Shown here in pieces: positions 40,472-53,100 of a stretch of DNA of 64,000 nt. Origin of the DNA: Bugulina stolonifera (Eukaryota > Bryozoa > Gymnolaemata > Cheilostomatida > Bugulidae); assembly GCA_935421135.1 (NCBI GenBank), contig OW285192.1, forward strand, positions 19,135,001 through 19,199,000. Reading direction: 5' to 3'. The stretch's first letter is position 1, and the number at the start of each line of letters is the position of its first letter. The notes beneath the pieces were generated by a model, which saw only the letters and a program-made list of their open reading frames with translations, did no database searches and was not told the origin of the DNA. The position numbers and the translations under genes were made by a program.

Positions 40472-41101
40472 AGCAGCTACATCTAGTAACCATGGTTACA
40501 TGTATGTACAGCAGCTGCATCTAGTAACCATGGTTACATGTATGTACAGCAGCTACATCTAGTAACCATAGTTACATGTATGTACAGCAGCTGCATCTAG
40601 TAACCATGGTTACATGTATGTACAGCAGCTACATCTAGTAACCATGGTTACATGTATGTACAGCAGCTGCATCTAGTAACCATGGTTACATGTATGTACA
40701 GCAGCTACATCTAGTAACCATGGTTACATGTATGTACAGCAGCTACATCTAGTAACCATGGTTACATGTATGTACAGCAGCTGCATCTAGTAACCATGGT
40801 TACATGTATGTACAGCAGCTACATCTAGTAACCATGGTTACATGTATGTACAGCAGCTGCATCTAGTAACCATGGTTACATGTATGTACAGCAGCTACAT
40901 CTAGTAACCATGGTTACATGTATGTACAGCAGCTGCATTTAGTAACCATGGTTACATGTATGTACAGCAGCTGCATCTAGTAGCCATGGTTACATGTATG
41001 TACAGCAGCTGCATCTAGTAACCATGGTTACATGTATGTACAGCAGCTGCATTTAGTAGCCATGGCTACATGTATATAGAGTAGCTGCATCTAGTAACCA
41101 T
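40472..41101. repeat. 38-bp minisatellite with a 14-bp palindrome
   Basis: About 16.5 head-to-tail units starting AGCAGCTACATCTAGTAACC, each holding the perfect palindrome GTAACCATGGTTAC and an ACATGTATGTAC. In the central part units with CTACATC and CTGCATC tend to alternate, indicating a 76-bp higher-order unit. Confidence 0.97.
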
Positions 41102-42734
41102 AAATGATGTGAAATATTTTCCTGAAGAAATAAACTGGGTAACAACCTCTAAAAATATCTCAATCACCCTTAATAGATAAGATCAGTTAAAAGCACACCT
41201 TTGCTGACTACTGTAATAGCAGTATATAACTGCTCATAACTGATATATACAAGCCCCATGTAAAATATATAATTAATATCAGATAACACTCAAATTTAGG
41301 TCATTTTTTAGAGAGGTTCAGTCACTCAGTGATGAATAGATTTTAGTAAATTGTTATTAATGGATAGTTAGTTCATTAGTTGCCCCAACAACATAAATGT
41401 GCAAAATAAGAAGGAGTTACCGTTTACTAAATAGGTAGCAAGTTATAATATAGGTACATGTATATATGTTGTAATGTAGCAGACAAGAGTTGTTTTCTCT
41501 TTCTTTTTGTAAGTTGTCCACTCTTACCCTAAGCCCTAGCCTCAGCATATTGACGCTTCTTAGCACTTATTTAGTAACTGTTAATTCCTGGCTGCTGTTC
41601 ACAGATTACCTTGTCTCCTTTCATTGACTCATTGAACTATTCCTCTAATTTATCTGTAATCAATTTAGAATATTATTGTAACAATGTATTACACTACAGC
41701 TCTGCGGCCTGCCAGTATTAACATATGCATGTACATGCATATGTAAGGAGCTTTACTTGCAGGGTTAGTCCTAACTGTTTGCCTAGAAGTACATGTATTA
41801 CATTATAATATTACAGTAAACCATTTCGATTAATTGGTTGATTTAGGACATTGTCTGCTTCAACAGCTTTAAATTAGTGCAATGCAGTGTAACCCATATA
41901 TTATGCAATGCAGGTTTAACTGCTACCATGCATAGTACATCAGTGTATGGAAGGCCTACCTGACTCGTATCTCTCTAGCTACCAATAACCAATAATCCAT
42001 CATAACTGATCATCCTATGTCACTTCAACCACAATATCTGCATATTATAGGCAGATCATATATGCACAATTGCAATTTTAGTGAAAAAAAGAGAAAAACT
42101 GCTTCTGCTGAAAACTCAAGTGAACAACTCTATTGTCAAGCTAACATTTTATTCTAGAAATATTAGAAATGTGAAATAGAAATAAAAACATACTCATCTA
42201 CATCCTTAATCTCACTCCTATCACATTTTGGTAGATGTAGCAGACAAAACAGATTAGGAGCTGTCAAATATGAATACACAAGTAGAGTAGTTTTTATATG
42301 ACAGTGATTTACATGTAAGAATTGAACTGTTATTCTAGTTTACCGAAATACGTGTAACATTACATGTACATGTATACTGTGATTATTACTATATAGATAT
42401 AAAGTTGTCTGCTCTCTATTGAGAGAAGACAACTTACAAAGAGTTATATTGTGTACTAAGTACTAATAATATCTGTCATAACATGTGATGTACCAAACTA
42501 TCTTTATAACCGCATTGATGCTGTGAATTTGCAATTACTAGCAGATAGTTATGTAAAAAGTCAGTAGTTATGGTCTGCTAGGAAGTTGTCTTCTCCAGCT
42601 CTGGGGTAAGGCTGGGGGTAGACAAAGCAGGTAGATTTTTGTATTGGTATATAGCCCAAGTATAGAATTCTATGCTTTCAAATCTGGGCCTCAATAATAA
42701 GAGTAAAAATAAGCTCTTTGCATATGTGTGGTTA
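41102..42734. other. Intergenic AT-rich sequence, no gene seen
   Basis: No coding exon, RNA gene or defined transposon recognised. Short words ACATGTA and ATGCATGTACATGCAT occur, as throughout the window. Confidence 0.5.
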
Positions 42735-43871
42735 TTCACCATTGCTGTATGAGCATAATGTAGAGGTAGTACAGTAGAGAAGAGTCACCATTGCTGTATG
42801 AACATAATGTAGAGGTAGTACAGTAGGGAAGAGTCACCATTGCTGTATGAACATAATGTAGAGGTAGTACAGTAGGGAAGAGTTACCATTACTGTATGAA
42901 CATAATGTAGAGGTAGTACAGTAGAGAAGAGTCACCATTGCTGTATGAGCATAATGTAGAGGTAGTACAGTAGGGAAGAGTCACCATTGCTGTATGAACA
43001 TAATGTAGAGGTAGTACAGTAGGGAAGAGTTACCATTACTGTATGAGCATAATGTAGAGGTAGTACAGTAGGGAAGAGTCACCATTGCTGTATGAGCATA
43101 ATGTAGAGGTAGTACAGTAGGGAAGAGTTACCATTACTGTATGAGCATAATGTAGAGGTAGTACAGTAGGGAAGAGTTACCATTACTGTATGAGCATAAT
43201 GTAGAGGTAGTACAGTAGAGAAGAGTCACCATTACTGTATGAGCATAATGTAGAGGTAGTACAGTAGGGAAGAGTCACCATTGCTGTATGAGCATAATGT
43301 AGAGGTAGTACAGTAGAGAAGAGTCACCATTGCTGTATGAGCATAATGTAGAGGTAGTACAGTAGAGAAGAGTCACCATTGCTGTATGAGCATAATGTAG
43401 AGGTAGTACAGTAGGGAAGAGTCACCATTGCTGTATGAACATAATGTAGAGGTAGTACAGTAGGGAAGAGTTACCATTACTGTATGAGCATAATGTAGAG
43501 GTAGTACAGTAGGGAAGAGTTACCATTACTGTATGAGCATAATGTAGAGGTAGTACAGTAGGGAAGAGTCACCATTACTGTATGAGCATAATGTAGAGGT
43601 AGTACAGTAGGGAAGAGTTACCATTGCTGTATGAGCATAATGTAGAGGTAGTACAGTAGAGAAGAGTCACCATTGCTGTATGAGCATAATGTAGAGGTAG
43701 TACAGTAGAGAAGAGTCACCATTGCTGTATGAGCAAAATGTAGAGGTAGTACAGTAGAGAAGAGTCACCATTACTGTATGAGCATAATGTAGAGGTAGTA
43801 CAGTAGGGAAGAGTCACCATTGCTGTATGAACATAATGTAGAGGTAGTACAGTAGAGAAGAGTCACCATTG
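42735..43871. repeat. 49-bp minisatellite, about 23 units
   Basis: Head-to-tail units beginning GAGTCACCATTGCTGTATGA and ending GTAGTACAGTAGGGAA. Variant sites (GTCACCATTGCTG or GTTACCATTACTG, AGAGAAG or AGGGAAG, GAGCATAA or GAACATAA) are shuffled between units, showing repeated rounds of unequal exchange or conversion. It lies just beyond the 3' end of the MFS gene. Confidence 0.98.
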
Positions 43872-44190
43872 TAAAATGCCCAGGTGTCAACAGAAGTGTT
43901 GAGCGATTCTGCGCGATTTGATTGGCAGAATGTAGGATTTAATAAACATAAACACGTGAGTTGCTCCAAAGCGAATTGCCGAATAACAAATAAACCATCA
44001 TTAGCCAATAATTAGGTCGTGTGTTTGCACCTTGACTGTATGATTATCATATAGATGTAATTGTCTGAGCTAACTGTATCTACTAAAGATGAGCATTTAA
44101 CTTTTGGGAAGGACAGTTATGCAGCTGCTGCTCCTAAATCACTTTCGATCCCTCTTCCATTTACCCGTGGAAGCATTCTTCTAGTTTGTT

Positions 44191-47100
44191 CTAATTAACC
44201 AATCTAGATTTTTCTGTAGCAGCCTCCGGGTCTTCTACATCTTCCTCTGGCTTATTCTGCAAGGTTTCGAGTCGGAGGGGCTGATTGGTTACCTTCATCA
44301 CAATGAGGTAAATTGATAAGATCACAGTCTAAAACAGAATTATTCTACATTAACAATAGGATGTTATAATACATGTAGCTAGTCAATTATTCAAAGGTCT
44401 ACTGAGATGGTTTAAACCACTACAGCTGACCTGAATTTGACTTTGTGAAGTGCCATAACTCCTACTAAGCAGTAACAAGAAGTCGCATTTGGAGTAGAAG
44501 GTTGGACATGCCGTACTAGTGTATTCTCATGCAATACTAATCTATACTCGTACAATGCACTGTGAAGTGATACAAATCATGTGACATTCTACTCTCCACT
44601 ACTCTCGTTGGCTACATATAGCACACTGTGATGTAATAATATACCGCTCTCCACTACACTCATTGGCTATGGTACACTGTGATGTAATTATATACCACTC
44701 ACCATCAGTAATGCTATGGCACCTAAGGCTGTCAGTGTCCATGTAAAATCAGTAGCCTGAGTGATAGCGCCACCAAATATGGGGCCTGTCATGGCCCCCA
44801 GCCCTAACGCACTGTTTAGTGTACCAGCTACAGCTCCTGATGTAGCTATACTGTCTCTACTGTGTCCACTAACTCTGGTAAATGAAAGAAAAAAAACAAA
44901 AGATAAGCTAGTCTTTAGGCTGGTAATAAAAACATGCAGAAAGAGGAAATGCATGTGCAATGTCGACATAATTTTATGATAAGTTTGCCACAATGAGATA
45001 TTTTCCAGCCAAGAATGACAAGCATATATACATGTAAGGTACTGTTATAGAAATGTTTGAATGTTACTGTTATGCATCTAGTTCTGTGTACCATAATAAT
45101 CCAGTCTAGAGTTATGCTACTTACTCTGCCAAGTCAAAGGCTGCTTGAAATGATGGAATATAAATAAAGGCTTGACTAAGTACGCTGCAGAATACCATTA
45201 AGGTTGACATCACAAAGTACCTAGAACGAAGGAATGTAATGGTATGACCTCACAAAATACTTAGAAACATGGACATTGATGGTATGACATCACAAAGTGC
45301 CTAGAAATATAGACAGTGGTAGTATGACATCACAAAGTACCTAGAAATATACTGTAGATAGTGATAGTATGACATCATAAAGTACCTAAAAATATAGATA
45401 GTGATAGTATGACATCATAAAGTACCTAAATATATAGATATTGATAGTATGACATCACAAAGTACTTAGAAATATAGATAACGATAGTCTGACATCACAA
45501 AGTACCTAGAAAAATGGACAGTAATGGTATGAAAGGTAATAATCTAACTAGTATTATAGTAGAAAAATTAAATAGACTATTGTAGTAGACTAGAGGTAGG
45601 GCCTACTACATGTAAATAGACTATTGTAGTAGACTAGAGGTAGGGCCTACTACATGTAAATAGTAGACATTAGTAGAATGATAGGTAGACTAGTCTTAGT
45701 AGACTAATGTTAGTAAATTAGTAAAATTAATAGACTATTCCTCTCCTGTGAAACCCAAGTGCTACTCCATTACAAAGGTAAACAAACTAGGTTTTAATAT
45801 GATATGACTTGGACTAATTTTAAAAATCCTTGGCCAATTAAAATATAATCAAACTACATATAACTAACACAAGTATACTTTGTGCTGTGTATTCATTAAC
45901 TATATTCATGTACAGTTTGAATTATTCAATAATTTTGAGAGCAATCAAATTTTAAGTCTTCGTCCTGACAGAGCACGGAACCAGAAGTATCCACACAGAG
46001 CTTACCAATGTGCACTCTATTTGTTGGTACAGATGAGTGCATACTGGTATACTGATAGCATGGTAAAACCACACAGTGGTTAGAGACCAGCACAATAGTT
46101 GCAACTGGTTGTCTAGCTAAAGTATTGTGGTGTTCCAGCATACCTGTCCAGTCTCTCATGGACAGCCACACATAACTAACTTTACATGCCCCAGTTATTA
46201 TGCATGACTCTAATTACATGCTCGTTGTAAACTTATCATCGTCAATAACTGCCTGGCTAATGTGCATTATTGTTCTTATTCAACCAATCAGGTCTCTGTA
46301 CTTGTCTGAGTGACTAATTATACACAATACAAATACACATCTTGTTAACTGAATGTTAAGGGGTTTGGCCATTTACTATAAATACTGTATAATGTATTTG
46401 AACCCGGGGCCTCTACGGCACCTAATCGCCTAGCACAGTGAACAGAGCATGCTACCACTACACCAGCTAAGCAACCTTATTTTCTATGTCTTTCTGCCTA
46501 TTGTAATTGATGGCCGATGTCATGGATATTTCTCATATTAATATATAATCCATTTCTCACTATTGTAAGGACTTTTTGTGCATGGCCGACCCTTTTATGG
46601 CCGGACCTCGGGCATTTGTCAGCCATCCTGTTATGCAATTTCCAAAGACGATATCTTATCGTACAGCCTGACCCCCTGTCGGCCCTTTTGCCAGAAGTTT
46701 GAATCATATAAAAGCCAGCACATTTCCTATGCTAAATCAGTGGTTGATTGCGCTTCAATAAAGCAACATCTCCTAGCTCAACCTACAGAGTCTTACTCTT
46801 GCAGGCAGGCAGCTCCAGCCTTGGTCCCCTGGACCTTTGGCGCCCGAGCTCGTCCTCATACTCGTATAAGTCTCTTACTATACTCCTTGCTGAGTATAAA
46901 CCTCGGACCTTAGTCAATCCTTGACCCTTCAATGAGCCTAAGCATCGGGCCTACGTCCCCTCTTCAACATAGACACTTTCTACACTCCTACAGAGTCTAA
47001 ACCATCAGACCTACGTCGACCCTTGGCTCTTTAATGAGTCCAAGCATTGGCCTACGTCCTCTACAATAATTACAAGAGCTTCCTTAACTGTTCACTCTTC

Positions 47101-50100
47101 ATGCAATGTGCGGAAGTTTACCTTGGCAGCCCACTACCACTGCCAAGCGCTTCCCAGACTCGTGCTAACATCGGCACCCGTGTGAAACCCATACACAAAA
47201 CATTACAGTATTGCACTTACTTGTTTCCATTAAATATAAAGTCAAGAAGGGGAGATGGTCCAATGAAAATAAAGAATAACATGTCTGCTGTCAATCCTCC
47301 TAGCATCATCGAATAGATAAACCCCTAAATAAAACAAAAACTACAGCTGGTGATATTCTAATGTATACAATGTAAAACCTATAATGTGAGCTTTCAGTAT
47401 CTAGCAGGAACACAGATCTTAGGGCACCAAGTCTTGGTAATGACAAAATTTCATGCAAGAGAAATATGTTTTACCTTTTTAACTATGTAAGGCATGACTA
47501 GAGACGCTAATAGATATCCTATAGCCCAAGCAGAAAACAACAGACCAATAGTGGAGGGTGAGGTGCCAAACTGTAACAGAAAATAATAAAATATGTAAAT
47601 TGTGCATTTGTATGTGACAGCTTTGGGTCTAGCTGGTACATGACTGTATAACTGATAACAGTGCTCATATCTTAGTACCTACTATCTAGTATAACTATAT
47701 CATGATTCACGACAGTATGACCAGTGACAGTATGATCCGTGACAGTATGATCCATGACAGTATGATCGGTGATAGTATGATCCGTGACAGTATGATCCGT
47801 GACAGTATGATCCGTGACAGTATGATCCGTGACAGTATGATCCGTGACAGTATGATACGTGACAGTGTGATCCGTGACAGTATGATCCGTGACAGTATGA
47901 TCCGTGACAGTATGATACGTGACAGTATGATCCGTGACAGTATGATCCGTGACAGTATGATCCGTGACAGTATGATCCGTGACAGTGTGATTTGTGACAG
48001 TATGATCCGTGACAGTATGATCCGTGACAGTATGATCCGTGACAGTATGATCGGTGACAGTATGATCCGTGACAGTATGACCCGTGACAGTATGATCCGT
48101 GACAGTATGATCCGTGATAGTATGATCCGTGACAGTACGATCGGTGATCGTATGATCTGTGACAGTATGATCCGTGACAGTATGATACGTGACAGTATGA
48201 TCCGTGACAGTATGATACGTGACAGTATGATCCGTGACAGTATGATACGTGACAGTATGATACGTGACAGTATGATCCGTGACAGTATGATACGTGACAG
48301 TATGATCCGTGACAGTATGATTCGTGACAGTATGATCCGTGACAGTATGATTTGTGACAGTATGATCCGTGACAGTATGATTTGTGACAGCATGATCCGT
48401 GACAGTATGATACGTGACAGTATGATCCGTGACAGTATGATACGTGACAGTATGATCCGTGACAGTATGATACGTGACAGTATGATACGTGACAGTATGA
48501 TACGTGACAGTATGATACGTGACAGTATGATCCGTGACAGTATGATTTGTGACAGTATGATCCGTGACAGTATGATCCGTGACAGTATGATCCGTGACAG
48601 TATGATCTGTGATGATGTGAACCACGGCAAAAGAATCTACGACTAAGGAATTCCCTACGAAGTGAACAGCTGTTGCTGATCTACCTGTATCAGGGCTCTC
48701 AAGTTCTCGGGTTTTCCTCGAGCAGTTCAGATTTTCAATGCTCGCTCGGAAAGCTCGGGAGGTTTTCAATTATTGATGATCTGCTCGGATTTTGGGAGAT
48801 TTTCTCCAATTGGCTATATTTTGAATTGAAATGCTTTACAATCTCCAAATTAATTTTCAGCTTATTCCATAGCTTGCGAGTTACTTACGAATCCTTAGAA
48901 AAAAGCTACTAATTTTATTACTTTTTAAGGGCAAGGACTGAAGTACATGTATGTGCTGGGATTATTAGGCTGTGAGAAATTACTTAGGCTAACTCTGTAG
49001 AGCAATATATTATATGTATGTACATGTAGGTGACCAACAGCTTTATTTATATCTCTGATCAATTGCTAATAGAGTAATACTGCTACACTACTCACAATGC
49101 TCACACTGCAGTACATTGTGCATCTGCTGGAAATTTTTGACTGAGCAACTTGAGAGCCCTGCCTGTATACAAAGCTAGTAAACCATATTACTTGTTGTAA
49201 TACCATTTCTACCAATAATGATATATTACCATACAACTCTACCAGCCAAGAAATAATACGCTAATAAACCAGCAACGTTTCCACAAAGGTGGGCACAGCC
49301 AGGCTGAATGCTATCAAATGTTCAAATATAGTTACGTAGCTTAATGAACAATACTTACTGTTGTGGTAAAGTAGTTACTCTGTCCAGTAGTCCGGGCTGA
49401 CATGGTCACCTTGTACATGAACACATGGGCGAATAGAACTTGAATACCAGTAACCTTTAATAGGCCAGATGAATTGTTTTTCTTGGTATCTTCTCTATCT
49501 AGAACAGATTCGTGTTTATGTCAGCATGCATAAATATTATTATGCCAAGTGTTAGTGCCATTTTCCCATGCATTTTTTGTTAGACAAGTTTTTGAGCCGT
49601 AGGAGACTTGTTTCAAATCCATGAAAATACCAGTCCCGGACTGGGGTTTGAACCCGGGCCTCTTTGACACTTAATCACCTAACACAGTGAACAGAACAAG
49701 CTACCACTACACTAGCTCAGGTTGCTTCCACTAGTGGGTGGGGTACTGAAATATCTGCATTACAAATGTTATAAGATGAAAGCTCAGGTTCTCAGCTACC
49801 TTTTGGTACAAAATGTAATTATTGTTCGTCATCATAGATTAATTTCCATCACAGTACGCATAGATTTGCTACATGTACATGTACAATACATTCACAAAAG
49901 AAGCAATGTTAAGATAGACTAATACATGTACATGTATATTTATTTATGCTTAGTACATGTAGCCTTAGATCCTGCTTTGTGTCAGACATTTTTATTTGGG
50001 GAAGTCAAGCAGTTATTTTTGTCACTGAGAGCTTGAAACCAGAGGTTATTACTAAAATGTAAATAGGCTTTAGGCCTAGAGCAAACTGGAGGCGAAACTA

Positions 50101-53100
50101 ACCGCGCGTCAAGTGAGGCCATATTGTTTCGCGTCGCGCTCCTAAACACACTAGGCGCAAAGCCATAGCAAAACTTTCGTGATTGATTGATGGCCTATAC
50201 ACGTCTTGTGCAGGTAGAAGTCACACACCGCATATCCTAACAGACTATTCTATGTGCAGTTGCTTATAAGTATTACGTCACGTCCGCGCTTCTGTCCATT
50301 TAAACTTTCGCGCAACAGAAAGTAATAAATGGCGTGTCGAACAATAGCACGCACGCGGCAAGTGAAAATATCAAACATGTTTGATCGAAGCGAGTTCGCA
50401 AAATTAGCCCAACGCGGCAGGGTCTCGCTTGTTCCTCGCAATTTCTCTAGCGAATTTCGCCCCATTCGCCTCCAGTCTGCGCGGCCCTTTATAGGTTAAA
50501 GAACTTTAGAATTTGGGGTATGCATTTCCGACTACAGAAATTTACTGTTTTATACATGTAAGTAATACTGGATAGATATGAGTTGACCATGGTCAGGTTA
50601 ATGTCACTTACATTTAGAAAGCGTCTACATTGGTCATTTACATACAATTATAACAGTACTGTATCTACTTACCAATTCTAGGTGTTATGACCAATTGAAC
50701 CGGAACAAATATAACCAGTATGACTCCAAGAATCCAGAAGAGACCTTTATACCCTGTTAACTGAAATAATAAAAGCACTGTTTGAAGTGAGGGCCAACAA
50801 TGCTGACTTCTGGTAATGCCACCATAACATGAGCTTTACCGAAATATGCAGTAATAAACACATAAACACTACTTGTATAATAGACTGAGGTACTTGTATA
50901 ATAGACTGAGGGACTTGTATAATATATATATATATATATAACTTTATTTAATGTGCAATATCAGTTTACAGTATGTATGAATATCAGCATCATGCTTTTG
51001 TTTTTTTACATTGAAAACTTTTGCATGTTTTTCATGCTGTTGCACAGGTACTTAAAAAGGAGAACAAAAGAAGCTATACATCAAGAAAGCGAGAAGAGAG
51101 AGAAATGACAAAAAGAAAAAAAAAAAAAAGGAACATGACAACATGACAGTGACAGAGGAAACAAATGTGTACAGATAATGATATATATTTTTTTTTTCCC
51201 CTTCCTCTTTATATACTGTATAATTCATACATAAAATAGATACCACAATATATACTAACATACGAAGTAAAGACAATTTGGAATTGAAAATTCTACAATA
51301 TTTACAATATTTACAATTACAAAAATTTTACATTATGTTGATATTAGTTAATGCATTTCATAGGAAATGAAATATTACATATCGCTGTCCCAGTATGAAA
51401 ATGACCTATCTGGTCGGAACAAAAAAATTGACTTTTTGGTGGATTTGGTGTTCTACATGTCCCAAGACCATGTTCTGAAAATTTGGTGATGATTGCATCA
51501 TTACTTCCTGTTTAAACTGAGAATGCAAACAACCTATCTGGCAGCCACTGTTCACATCTCAATAATGAAATAACCTATCTGGCATCAGCCAATCACAATG
51601 CTTGATTTATCATTACATTGCATTGTACTTGAAGTGAATGCAGCAAACATACAACTTAGCAGTATAATACATGAACAGTTTAAAAGTTATAAAAGAAATC
51701 AAATAAGCAGATGGAAATATTTGTTATTATATTTCATGATTTCAGAATCATATTAGGCAAATTTGAAAGAACATTATATGGTTTGAATGAACTACTATAT
51801 TATTATTATTATTTACTGTACACTTGGTGTAATCAAAGGCAATAATGTTGGACACCACTTCCACAACAATTTCCATTAGGTAGCTTGAGCTGGTATAATG
51901 ATAAGTCTCTAGGCAGAGAGAAATATTCTACTTGATTTAAATAATTGAGACAAGGCTATTCTCCCATATCAGGTACCATAATTCACTGTAGGACATTTAT
52001 TTGTGACAGTAAATATTTGACTCGTTTTTCGTTAATGGCTATGCTAACAACATGGCTAGTTTTACAAACAGAAGTTTACTGCAGCAATATTTCTGAAATT
52101 CAAGAATTAATTTACTGTGATGAAAAATACTTAGAAGGACTAAATGAGAGTGAAACCAAAGTTGCTTAGTGGCTCAACATTTTCCATTGTTATCAATACC
52201 ATAGCATTAACATTACAAAAATACAGTATACATACACTAACTTCACTGTTTCAGCCCCATCACTGTAATTGGCATCTTTGTAGTAGTTACAGATCAAAAA
52301 TCAAGTTTCACCAACAATGACAATCCAATTTTTAGAGTAGCTACCATCCCATAACCCAATTTGATAGGCTTTATTGCCAGATAGGTTGATTTCACTCTGG
52401 ACTCAGTGATATTACAATGACATCATCACCTATCTGGGTTTGTTTTTCTCAAACCACAGCAACAGAAAGTAATTAAATTAACCAAAAATGAGTTGAATAC
52501 ATAGTGGTGACCACAAGGAATAGTCAGGGAGAAAATTTAGTATTGGACATGTACCAATACAGAATTATTAGCAGCACAAATTTGAAAATGCTCTAGCAGA
52601 AAATGAAAAACTGCCCAGATAGGTCATTTGCATACTGGGACAGCGATATGTAAAGTTTGTATATTGTACATACACATTTACCACATTAACAGTTGTACAT
52701 AAGCTATACACATATATGCATGGTAGAAAAGGAGATGATGTAATGTTAGTTTTTGCATTATGGCAAGGAAGATAATAAAGGTAAATATAAGAAACACATT
52801 ATCATTGTGTTGTATCTCACATGTTACCTACACTTTATCAATAATATTAAGCAAAAGGTCTATTATTGATTTTCGGAAAGGAAGTTTTAATAGTGATCTA
52901 ACTTGTTTAGGGAGTATGTTGAAATGCTTTAGTATTGACAGTTTAAGTTTATTATGGTGGTAGTTACTGGGTATAAGTAAACCTGTACGGGATTTGGTAT
53001 TATTACATAAAACAATATTGAAAAATTGAATTTGGATGTATGACGGGGCTGTTTTGTGAGCTATGGTGTGGGCTAGTAAAGTTGTGTGAAAGGCTGCAAG

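Noticed and set aside
42735..43871. CRISPR-like regular repeat
   Set aside because: Units are contiguous with no unique spacers and the context is eukaryotic; it is a minisatellite.
46390..46475. tRNA gene on the minus strand
   Set aside because: A- and B-box-like motifs are present but no proper cloverleaf closes and a sister copy exists at 49610-49730; a tRNA-derived SINE is the better reading.
47672..48769. Open frames of 300-365 codons on both strands
   Set aside because: They follow a 15-bp minisatellite whose unit has no stop in several frames; pure repeat peptides on both strands are not genes.
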